Assembly (NCBI RefSeq): GCF_900660645.1
Contig: NZ_LR215036.1
Location: forward strand, 1,054,001-1,118,000
Direction of reading: 5' to 3'
Source of the DNA: Mycoplasmopsis citelli
GTDB taxonomy: Bacteria; Bacillota_I; Bacilli_A; Mycoplasmatales; Metamycoplasmataceae
Length of the DNA: 64,000 bases
This document shows positions 32,250 to 43,400 of the stretch, piece by piece. Each line of letters opens with the position of its first letter. Position 1 is the first letter of the stretch. The notes under the pieces were generated by a model. The model was given only the letters and a program-made list of their open reading frames with translations, was not told where the DNA came from and did not search any database. Both the position numbers and the translations under genes were made by a program.

Positions 32250-33554
32250 TTAACTGATTTCCTCATTTGGAAAAAGCTCATTAGATAATCATGAGAAAAG
32301 CAATAATATGTCTTTAGTTGTAGCTTTTAAATCTTTTATCTTTTTCAAGTCAAAGCCTAATCATTTAATGATTTTTTCATCTTGTTCAGAAACAGTTTCG
32401 TTATTTGAAAGTAATTGATCTTTAGAATGATCTTTTTCGTATTCATTTAAAAATTCGATTCATTTTTTAACATTTTCTGAAATATTTTCTTCAGATTTAG
32501 ATTTATTAAATTCTTGAATAACTCTTTTAATTTTTTCAATTTGATTATTAATTTGATCATCGCTTATACTTCTGTTTTTAATGATCACTTTTTCAAATAA
32601 TTCAAAACTTTTTTGAATAAAAAAGGTAAATAATTCTTTAGTTTTAAAGTATTTTTCACTAAGTATTTTATTAGTCAAGGTTTGATTTTTTGAATGATCA
32701 ACAAATTCAGAAAATTCTTTACCTCATATAGAAAATCTTTCAGCTAAGGAATTAACAAAATCTTTTAATAATGGATCTAATTTATCAATTTTTTCTTTAT
32801 AAGCTTCTAATAAAAGTGGAAGTCCAGCTAAAAAAGCATTGCTTTGATTAATTAAATTTACATTGCTTGTAACTCAATTTGTTAATGCATCAGCAATTTC
32901 TTTTTTAAGTGGTTCTTGATCGTTATTAGTTTCCACTTTTCTTTCATAAACGATTGCTTCTTGAGAATCTTCTTCTTGAAGTTTATACTCAATTAATAAG
33001 TTTCCATTTGAATCAAGTTTAATTGGTAAATATTGATCGTTCTTTGCAAAGTCTAATTTTACTCATTCTCCTTTATTATCTTTAACAAAGAAAGTGTCTT
33101 TTTCATAAAATTCGTGAATGGTATTTTTTACATTACCTTGACGAATTTCACCAATTTTAAATCCTTTTATTAAATTTTTTGATAATGACTCTTGAAAAGA
33201 CGATATATATTTTTCCTGAAGTGGATTTTCTTTAATTAATTTTATTAATTCATTTAATTTCTGATTTGGATTTTCTTTTACTAAAATCAATTGAATATCA
33301 ATTGAATTTGCTTTATCACTTGGAACTAAAGTTAATTTATTTAAAAAACCGCCATCATATAAATCTTTCACAATTTGTGAAGGAACTTCACGTAGCATCA
33401 ATAAACTATCTGATAAATCAATGTGATTAGCTCCAATATTATTATTTTGAATTTGTTTAACAGTTACTTTATCAGTTGAACAACCTGCAGAAAGAGAACC
33501 AATTGCTCCTAAAAACATCCCACTATATAAAATTTTCGCTATTTTTTTCTTCAT
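32250..33554 (-). CDS. Paralogous surface lipoprotein 3
   Basis: A 434-residue family member with signal peptide MKKKIAKILYSGMFLGAIGS and lipobox SAGC. The shared core is intact (ANHIDLSDSLL, IVKDLYDGGFLNKLTLVPSD, KIGEIRQGN, FYEKDTFFVKDNKGEWVKLD, QYLPIKLDSNGNLLIEYKL). The C terminus has WLGFDLKKIKDLKATTKDIL. No Shine-Dalgarno is seen; TATAAT (33565-33570) is only 10 bases from the ATG, so the mRNA may be almost leaderless, unlike copies 1, 2 and 4. Confidence 0.85.
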
Positions 33555-33630
33555 AATATATTCTATTATATCCTAAATGTTATTAAAATATAACTAATAA
33601 AAATAATTCGTTTCTTCACAAAAATTAGAT

Positions 33631-33660
33631 AAAAAAGGCAAGAAATAATTCTTGCCTTAA
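33631..33660 (-). terminator. Terminator after lipoprotein 4
   Basis: Minus-strand AAGGCAAGAA-TTAT-TTCTTGCCTT hairpin followed by T-run. Confidence 0.85.
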
Positions 33661-33693
33661 TGAAATATCTGAAAATTTTAATGAATATTAGGT

Positions 33694-35004
33694 TTAAAAA
33701 TTATTTCCTAGTAGACTTGAAATAACTAAGAGAAGATCTTTTGGTGTTGCTTGTAATGTTTCTAATTCGCTAAGGTCAACCCCAAGTCACTGTAAAGCTT
33801 TTTTATTTGGACTTAAAAGACTTTCTAGTTTAAAATCTTGTTCTTGATTTTTGGAATCTTTATATTTTTCAATAAAAGCAATTACTAAATCAAGAGATTC
33901 TTTTTCAGTGCTTAAAATTTTAACTAATTCAATTGGTTTTTTTAAGGCATCTAATTTAGCACTGATTTGTTCAGCTGTTAAGGTTTTGCTTTCATTAATT
34001 TTTTTAACAAAAAGATTAACTAGTTTTTGTAATGATTCTCCGAAAAATTGCTTAATTTCAAAATATTGATCAATAAATGATTTATTAGTTAATGTTTTAT
34101 TTTTAGCATCTGTAACTAATTTAATTAAATTATCACTTAATTTTGAAGATTTATCAGTTAAAAAAGTAATATAGTTTTTAAATTCAGAATCTAAATTAGT
34201 AAAAAATGAGCTAAGTAAAGGAATATTAGCAGGATCTAGCTTCATTCCTAAAGCAAAAGCTTTAATTTGTTCTTCATTTTCTGTTGCTAAATTTGCTAAA
34301 TTATCAGCAGTCTCTGTGTTTAAAGCTCCTTCATTATTATTGGTTTGAATAACTTTATTATATGTAACTGGGTGAGTTGATCCCTCGTGTTTAATTTGAT
34401 ATTCAATCACTAAATTTGAATCTTTATCAAGTTTTATTGGTAAATATTGGTCTTTTTTGGTAAAGTCTAGTTTTGTTCAATTTTCTGAAGAGTCTTTAAC
34501 TAAAAATTCATCATTTTGATAAAACTCATTGGTTTTATTTTTCTCAGTTCCTTGATTAATTTGACCGATTTTAAATCCATTTAAAGCATCTTTAAATTTT
34601 GTAAATGGTAAAATTTCTAAAAATTTGCTAGCATATTGTGTAACTAAAGGATTTTTTGAAAAATTTTCTAAAAAACCTAATTGATTTTGGCTAATTTTAT
34701 CTTCAACATTTCCAAATTTAATATCAATTGAGTTTTCTTTAGTGCTAGGAATTAATGCTAACTTACTAAAAACTCCTCCTTCATATAAGTCTTTGACAAT
34801 TTTTGAAGGTACATAATTAAGTTTTAATAAACTTGAATCTAAATCTAAATGATTAGCGTCTTTGGTATTAGCTTGTTGTCCTTGTTGTTGTCCTTGTTGT
34901 TGTCCTTGACCTTGCTTTTGATTTGTTGAACAACTTACTGATACAACTCCAATTCCACTCAAAAAGATGCTACTATATAAAATTTTTGATAATCTCTTTT
35001 TCAT
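33694..35004 (-). CDS. Paralogous surface lipoprotein 4 with a QQGQ repeat
   Basis: A 436-residue family member: signal peptide MKKRLSKILYSSIFLSGIGV, lipobox VSC, then a repetitive linker GQGQQQGQQQGQQ encoded by a 12-bp in-frame tandem repeat near 34872-34910. The shared core follows (ANHLDLDSSLL, IVKDLYEGGVFSKLALIPST, KIGQINQGT, FYQNDEFLVKDSSENWTKLD, QYLPIKLDKDSNLVIEYQIK), then a helical C-terminal region ending WLGVDLSELETLQATPKDLL. AAGGAG and TATAAT are well placed upstream. Confidence 0.87.
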
Positions 35005-35106
35005 AAAATCTCCTTATTAATTTAAGATAAATTATATAGCAAAAATCCCAAAAAAATAAATAGCAATTTATCTTATAAAGAATAAAATAAACTAAAAAAG
35101 CAAATT

Positions 35107-35146
35107 AAAAGGACTTTTTTGTACATTGCACAATAAAGTCCTTTTT
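35107..35146 (-). terminator. Terminator after lipoprotein 5
   Basis: AAAAGGACTTT and AAAGTCCTTTTT form an 11-bp stem with a 17-base loop about 40 bases beyond the stop of the truncated copy. Confidence 0.65.
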
Positions 35147-35187
35147 ATATAATGTTTTATATTTAAAATTGGAAATTAACTACATAA

Positions 35188-35805
35188 TTAATCTTGTTTT
35201 TGTTTATTTATTTGGATTTTGGTATAGTAATTATTTATTTGATTGGTATTTTTAGCACGAATCTTGTATTGAATAATAAAATCTCCATTTTCATCGAATT
35301 TTGTTGGTAGATACTGATCTTTTTTATTAAAATCAAATTCAACTCATTTTTGAGATAAATCCATTACAAGAAGTTCTTCATTTTTCAAATCTAATAATTG
35401 GTGATTAATTTCTCCTATTTTAACTGAACTAAGATACATAGCAACTTCATAAAATTTTTCAGCTTTGACAATATCAGACAAATATCTAAAGCGAAAACTT
35501 TGCTGATTAACATCATGATCAAAATCAATACTTTGAACCTCAATTAATCTAGTTTTTTGATCAGGTACAAGCAATAGCTTGTAAAAAAATCCCGCTTTAT
35601 AAAGAATCTTAAAACTTTCAAAATATTCCTTAATTATTTGAGGAGGTACTAGAGAAAAATTAATATGTGTTCCCTCCGTTGATTTTTCTTTTAGGATTTT
35701 TGTAAATGTTTTTAGATTTGAACAACTAATTAAAAATAAATTAAGACCACCAAAAAAGATTGAGATATGTAAAAATTTTATGATTTTATTTTTGTTAAAT
35801 TTCAT
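35188..35805 (-). CDS. Truncated paralogous lipoprotein 5
   Basis: A 205-residue divergent member, about half the length of its neighbours. The N terminus keeps a lipobox (LISC) and parts of the core (GTHINFSLVPPQII, SVKIGEINHQ, QYLPTKFDENGDFIIQYKI), but the protein stops where the long helical C-terminal domain would begin. No ribosome-binding site is evident, and the start lies 33 bases after the unrelated upstream gene. It is probably a decaying copy, though the short product would still be a plausible lipoprotein. Confidence 0.7.
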
Positions 35806-35838
35806 AAGTAAAATTTAATTTAAACAAGGGATTAATAA

Positions 35839-37281
35839 TTATCCCAAGTTATCTTCTTTAATTTTGTTTGGTATTGTTCTGATGTATCAACCTTTTTTAG
35901 GATGATGTACTTTTTGCAGTCCTCATTTTTTTAATTGAGATTTACTATATTTAAGCATTTCATCAAGTGTTTTTTCTTCACCACTTTTAAGATTTCTGAA
36001 AACTTTATTTCTTCCGCCTCTTCCTCTATTAAAATAATAATCTGTTTGTCTTGTTTCGTTAATAACAACCCATTTATCTTGCTTAAGACTATCAAGTTGT
36101 TTATTTAATATTTCCAAAAGATCGTCAATTTCTTTTTCTTTTTGTGATATATATTCAATTTTTTCAATTGTTCTTTCTTCTTCATCTTTATTTAATCAAA
36201 TCGCAAGAAAATCGTTTCCTAAATTAAAACGAACAAATGTTTTTGTAGTTGTGACTTTTTCTCATCCTTTTAAAAATTTTCCCAAAAAATTCTTGGGTAA
36301 TTCTTTATTTAAAAAACGAAAACTTGATGATACTAAGCCTATACTTGAATTAACCAAAGATGCGTGTGTTGAAATATCACTTTGTAATTCTTTTAACAAT
36401 TTAAAAGGATCCCCCATATTAAAAAATCATTTACTATATTCTTCAACTCTTTTTTCAGCATTTTCGATGTCTTTTTCAATTTCTGTCATTTGTTTATATG
36501 AATCCATTGATAAAACAGAAGTCAAAAAAGCTCCGAACGCCCCTGCTGTTGATATTATTCTATCAAATGAAATCGAAAGGCTATTTCATAAAATAGATGA
36601 CGCGCTTAATCCAAGAGCTCTTTTTAATGCTATTGCTTTTGTAACGTTTGCTGCTTTTCATTCATTCATAAGTTCCTTTAACATTACCATCTGATCGATT
36701 TTTTCTTTTACTTTTTGATAAGTTAAAGAAAGAGCTTTTGTGTTTTTGTCTCCTGTTACGAAATTTAATCGATATTTTTTATTTTCATCTAAAAGAACAA
36801 ATTTATTATTATTTTTGAATTTAAGTTCTTCCGGAACTTCTCATAATATTTTTTTCTTTAAAACTGATTCTTCAAATGAAAATTCAGAAAGTTGTAAAAC
36901 AATTTTTTTAAATTCTTCATCACTAATTAGCTTAATATTATTAATTTTTTCATCATATATTTCTTTTGAAATTAATTTTTTTTCGAATAATTTATTCAAA
37001 AATTGCTTTAATAATTCTTGAAATTCCTCATTTTTTAAAAAATTAACAGATTTTGGTTTAGAATTTCCATTATCAACAATCAAATTGGTTAATTTACTTA
37101 AAAGATCCTTATTCTCTACTCATAATTCATCAGAAATATCTATAAAAGTTTTTTGTTCTTTAGTTAAATCTTTTTCAAGATTTTTACTTATACTTTCTGA
37201 ATTGGGGTTGCTAGATACAACCGAAGAGAGTTGTGCGACATTAGAAATTGGTTGTCCTATTTCAAATAATATTTTTTTCAT
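35839..37281 (-). CDS. Unrecognised 480-residue protein
   Basis: I do not recognise this protein. It starts MKKILFEIGQPISNVAQLSS after a GAGG site and has no signal peptide. It is rich in Glu/Lys helices and has one hydrophobic stretch (about 225-255, with ILWNSLSISFDRIISTAGAF and AFLTSVLS), then a coiled-coil-like segment and a basic C-terminal part with FNRGRGGRNK and HHPKKGWYIRTIPNK. It is flanked by the truncated lipoprotein downstream and the giant lipoprotein upstream. An (ATA)8 repeat lies about 110 bases before its start. Several plus-strand open frames over it are shadows. An accessory or mobile origin is possible but unsupported. Confidence 0.75.
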
Positions 37282-37392
37282 TGTATCCTCTTTTCGTAAA
37301 AATTTGTATTTAATATAAAAGCCATGGTTAATTAAACCTTTTATTTGTAAATCCTATATTTCAAAATAGTTTTAATATAGGATATATTAAAC

Positions 37393-37416
37393 ATAATAAT
37401 AATAATAATAATAATA
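37393..37416. repeat. (ATA)8 trinucleotide repeat
   Basis: Eight perfect ATA units between the end of the giant lipoprotein gene and the start of the 480-residue gene, about 110 bases upstream of the latter. Confidence 0.9.
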
Positions 37417-37467
37417 TAATACGCATTACTTGCGTTATTTTTGAGTTTTCAAATTTAAGAGCTCTAC

Positions 37468-40400
37468 TTATTCTTTAACTCTTGTTGGACTTCCAATGTA
37501 TCCTTGTTCAAGGGATTCAAGAAGGACTTTAGTTTTAGTTTTACTTGGATTATGTCTATCTTGAGGGTTAGATTTTCTAAAGTAAATATATGCTAATACT
37601 TGATCATCATAATAATTACCATTATTAGTTGAATTTTGATCATTTCCACTAGTGTAGATTCTTCAGAATGTTTTTGCATATCCATTTCATCATCCTCCAC
37701 TATGGGTTCCTAAACTACGTAAAATTCGGTCATTTGAGCTAATTTGGTGTTTGTATTTATTGTATGCTGCTGATCAAGCTTTTTCTTGTCCGAAAGCAAT
37801 GTAAGCTTCAACATTATCTCAAGTTCCATTTCAGAATAAAAATCCTAAATTAGCTTTATCATGGATAATTCAAAGCAGCAAGGTGTGCATACGGAAAAGA
37901 GCTTTATATCCATCGTTGACTTTAAAACTATTAATATTTCATTTGTTTTGTGCTGCATCAGCATAAATTTTCATAAAAATTGGTCTAAAGAAAGTTGATG
38001 TAAAGTCACTAACTATTGCTTTAATTTTGAAAATATTATAAGAATCAAATTTAACATTTGGAGCAAAAGGTTTATTTCATTTATATTCTGGGTCAAGACG
38101 TCCATTTCTAAATGAAGGGTTTAAATTTGAAGCATTGTGATGTTTTGGTTGAATATCTAACTCTAAGAGTCCATTTAAAAAATGATAAATTCCAGTTACA
38201 TCTTCAAGCGAAGAACTTTCAAAAAGTCTATTAATAAATCTAGTATAAGTGTCTGCACCGATATTATCAGTTAATCTATTGATCAATTTAGTTAAATCAA
38301 ATAATTTAGAAGTAAGAATATTTTCTCCATCATCACTTAAAAGTGGAGCTAAAGCACCGCTTAAAATTGCTTTAGAAAATGCTCCTCTTGGTTCAATTAC
38401 CCTTGTAAAATCAATTGATCGAATATTGTGAATGATTTTAAAAATAATCTCATTCATCATCGCACTATCATAAACTAAGGTTTTTAGTATTCCATTTGCA
38501 ATTTGTTTCATCATTGCTAAATCAGCGTTATTATCAAAATTATATCCAGCTGATTTAAAGAGATTATGAAGGATTGCTCCAAATCCCTGTGCTAAGTAAG
38601 AATTGCTTTGTCCTGCAATTTCATCAAATCAAACTTTAAGGTTATTTTTAATATTTTGTTCATTTGCATTTTTAATAAAGTAATTTAAGGCTTCAGGTCA
38701 ACTATTAAATTGCTCATAAGCTTTGTTATTTTGAACAAAACTTGCAGTAAGCATTTTAATAACATTCATAATGTTGGTGTTTCTTGCAGCATTAATGAGC
38801 ATGTTATTAATAGTTTTTCCATCATAACTTACAATTGAACTACCAATTTTTAAACTATTTAAAATTGATTCTAATTTTCCGTCACGGTATACAAAGGATT
38901 CGATAATTTTATCAAGTGCATTTTTAATGATGCTTTGATTATTTGAAACAATATCATCTCCAATGAATTTTTTAAAGACATTGTAATTAGTTAATTGAAC
39001 AGAAGCAAATATTTGGTTCCCTAGTTTTGGAAGCACTTCTAAAATTGAACCTTGTTCATTTTTAATTAACTTAATTAATCCTTGAGAAACTTGATCAATT
39101 AATCCAATTTTATTAGCAAGTGGAACTAAGTCATTTTCTAATAAACTAATTAATTGAGTAATTTCTTTAGTAATAGGAACTTCGATAAAATTAAAGAATT
39201 TTGTAGCTGCAACTTTAAGAGCTTGTGCAAAATGAGGATTTGATAATGTTCTAACCATAACATCTGTAAGTCTTGTTTTAACATAACTAACGTTAATTTG
39301 TATATCAAAGTATTTTTTTAGAACATCATTTAAGTTGCTTGCTTTTTGGACATTTTGAGGATTATTTAAAATAAATGCAAAAATATCATTAATGATTTGA
39401 CTAATTTCATCAGATTTTAAAGCACTATTTGTAAGTTCAATTAAAGAAGTATGACTAAATAAGTTTTTCTCGATTCATTGTTGAGTATTTTGAGAAAGTG
39501 AATTTCAAATAATATTTCCAAAATCAACATTTTCAGCAGCATAATCAAAAATGTTTTTGAACAATTGTTTTACATCATCAAGATAATCAAAGTCTTGATC
39601 ATCAGCTTGTTGAAATGCTTGAGATTTTAAAAGGGTTTTAATGACTCTTAAAAGGTTGCTTTCGATATTACCTTCGGTTAATAAAGTTTTTATTTTATTA
39701 GCTAAATTTGTAAGTATAGATGAAAAATCACCCATAAATCCTTGACTTTGAAGTAAATCAATTCCTTGGTAAATAATTCCCGAAAATAGATCAAATTCTT
39801 CATCTAATTTCTCAACAGTATCAAATAGTATTTTAACTAGCTCTTGAGGATTTTCAATACTATCAAAAAGTCATGATAAATTATTGTCTTTAAGATTTTT
39901 AACCACAATTTTTGCAACAAAATCTTTAATTAAGTCATTGCTTAGTAAAGAACTAAGTGATAATTTAACATTTTCTTTAATTGAAGTATTAAAAGTACTA
40001 TCTGCAAAGGTATTTTTAACTAAATCATTGTATGAACTTGCATTTGAAATACTTTTTGCATTATCAAGTGTATGATGCACTAATGAGCTTAAAACATTTT
40101 TAACAGGAGCTAAACCAAAAATTTGTGAAATTGCATTGGTTACATCATTAACACTTAGTTGATATTTACTTAAAGTTGGCTCTAAATTAAGAGCACTTAA
40201 AAAGCTGTGAATTTGATCGCTCTTAGTTGAACTTCAATACATTAGTGAATCAATAAGGTTTTTAAGTTGTTCTTTTTGATTTTCTACATAAGTAGAATTA
40301 AGTAGAGCTTTAACAAAATCAAAGTGTGAAGTACTTAAAATTTTTGTTAATTGCGCAGGAATTTGACTTGCAAATTCATTAAAGCTTGTTGAAGTGTTTA

Positions 40401-43400
40401 AAGTATTAAATACATTTTCATAAAGCTGATCAAATAAGTTTGCAGATTTTAAAATATCAACAAGATTATTTAAACTTTGTTTGATAAAATCAGCTTTATT
40501 AAAGTTATTTAAAGTAATGTTATAAGCATCAAAGACATAACTTAAAGAATTAGTAACTGCATTGTGCAATGCATTATCTTTAAGAAGTGTTTCAACAAAT
40601 CCCTTACCTTGCTTTTGAAGCTCGCTAAAAATGGTTGGTTTTTTGATGATGTCAAAAATCATTTTTAGAGGGTTGTTTAATGTATTTAATCAACTAGTAT
40701 CTTTGATTAACTCTGGAACAGTTGTTTCTAATAATGAAGAAAATTGTGGAGTTTTTAAAATCGCTTCAATTAGAGCGTTAATTTGGTCTTTTGAAACATA
40801 TTTAAAGACTTCGTTGCTAATATCTAAGGCTTCAACTGATGGTTTGATAAAGTTAGCAATAACTCCTTGAGCATTTAATCCTTTAGCAAGTTGAGTTAAG
40901 GTTTTGGCCAAACCTTCTTTATTGCTTTGAATAAATTCTAAAGCCAAAATCTTATCAACAAAAGTTTTTGGATCACTAGAAACTGTAGTTTTAAAAATAC
41001 CACTAATAGCTGGTTTGATTTTGCTAATTTCTTGAGTTGGATTAGTTATAAAGTTGTTAGATTTAATAATTTCAAAGACTTTTTCTAAAATTGGATTTGC
41101 TAAGTTTATTGCTTCAATTAATTGAGCGAAATTGCTTGATAATGTTTGAAGAAAACTTTGAATTTGAGCATCATCAACATCTGTTTGATAAGTTTTTAAG
41201 GTTTTTTTAAGAAAATCATGCAATATGGTTTGAACTTGCGATGTAGTTAGAAGATCGCTAATTAAATCTTTAAGTGAATTTTCAAGACCTTGAACATTGA
41301 TAATTTCCAAAGTTTTATGAGCAATATCTGAATATGATTGCACTGAAGCATATTCGTTGAATTTATTAAGTGAGTTTCTAAGGACAGCAATTAAAAGTTC
41401 TTTAAAGTGTGCATTTGAGTGAATAAATTTAATTAATTCTTTAAATGATTGACTTGAAAGATATTTATTAATTTGATCTTTAAAAGTATCACTAAGTGAG
41501 TTTTCAACTAAATTAGCAAAATTATCAGATTGCATATTTTTGAAAACATTGTCAAAAATTGCAAGTAAGTCATCTTTATTTGAATTTAATAATTTTGAAT
41601 GAGAAAGTGAACGAACAAGTGCTGCAACTTTGCTTTCAGTATTTTCTCCAAATGAATTTTTCAATCCTTCAAAAATATAATTAATTAATCCGCCAATATT
41701 TTCAAAGGCAAGGCCATTTTCTTTAAGGAAATGCACTGCTGATTCATATAAAATCGAACTAATTCCTAATTGCTCATCAAAAATATCAAATACTTCTAAA
41801 AGATTGTTTACTAATCTGTTTTTATCTGTAATTCCTGTTAAAAAGTTTTGAATTTTAGAATTATTCAATGCACTGCTGATTAACTGAGAAAGAAGTGTTT
41901 TTGACTGCTGGTTTTTAACAATAACATTAAGTAAATCAATAAAGTTTTGTTTAATTGATGCAATGAACGATTGCTGTGCAAATGCAATTTTTACTAAATC
42001 ACTATATGAAGAAGCATTTGCAAAAATTTCGACATTATCAACAATAAAAGTAATTGTTTTGTCAGCTATTAATCTAATGTTGTTGTTATTTAAAATGGTG
42101 CTTAATAGTGTTTTAATGTGTTCTTTGGTATCACCAGTAGCTTGAGCAATTGAATCAAAAGGAACTAAACTAAGTAGTTTATCCACATTTTCTGTGGTGT
42201 GATATTTATTAAAGAAAAATTTGAGAATGTTTTTAACTTCTTGTTTATTTGAACCTTTTAATAGAGTCGAATCAATTAACGCTTTAGTAAGCTTAAAGTT
42301 TCCTAGTTGTAATGTCGAAACTAGTGAAGAAGAAAATTCTCTAAATGCTTGGGATAATGAATCTGAAGCTTGCACTTTTTGCTCTAAAAGCGAAAGTAAT
42401 TTATCAATAAGTGTTCTTTGAGAGTCTTTTTCATTAAATTCTTGGATAAAGTTTTTAATTCCTGAAGCTAGTTGAAGGTTAATTTCTTGACTATATCCTT
42501 GTTCTTTTAAGAAAACATTAATAGCTTTTTGAATTAATTTATTAAGTTTATCCGAATCTAAAATCTTATTATTTAAGATGCTTAATTGTGTTTTTTGGGT
42601 GCTTAAAATGTGCGAATCTTTAATAAATTTAAATATTAATGCATTAATGTCATAAACATTATTAACCCATGAAGTATTTTCTACAAGATAATTAATGCTA
42701 AATTGAAGTAATTGTTCAAGATTTTCTAAACTTAAAATTTCTTTTAGAAGCTCTTTTAATGTATCTTTATCAAGATATTTAGCTTCTTGTTCAGAAAGAG
42801 AGTTAATTTCCTTTTCAAGAAGACTTTGGATTGTTTCTTGAGTAATTAGCTTTTTAGCAACAAAGACCAAAATTGCTTTAATTGTTGCTTTATTGTTTGA
42901 GAAAATTTGTGAAGAAACAATGCTATTAATAAAGTTTTGTGGATTTTCTTTGAATTTGTTAGTTACAACTTCTAAAAGTTGATTTATAACCTGAGTTTTT
43001 AAATCTGGATTTGATGAGCTAATAAATGTTGAAAGGCTATTAAATAGTGTTGTAATGCTTAGATCATATACACCAAGATTTTGTAATAAAGTAATTATGT
43101 GATCACTAATATCTGAAGAAAAGTTTGTCAGTTGTGTTGAACTAACAAAGTTAAATTGTTCAGATAATACTTTGCTAAGAGCTAATTTAACAATTTCTTT
43201 AAGTTTTGTATCAGCATTAAATGTGGTAATAAGTTCTTCAAATGCAGATTTACCTTTGTTTGCAAGATCTAGTTTTGATAGCACTAATTTAACTAAATCA
43301 CTAAATGAAGAAGCTTGTTTAATTTGCTCTTTTGATCTAATAGTTGAGCTAAATCCATCTAAAACAAATTCTTTAAATTTTGATAAACTAAATAGCTTTT

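Noticed and set aside
36251..37318. Three plus-strand open frames (up to 147 codons) opposite the 480-residue gene
   Set aside because: They lack ribosome-binding sites, have low-complexity Ser/Leu/Phe composition and lie antisense to a longer frame with a good start site. They are shadows created by AT-rich coding sequence.
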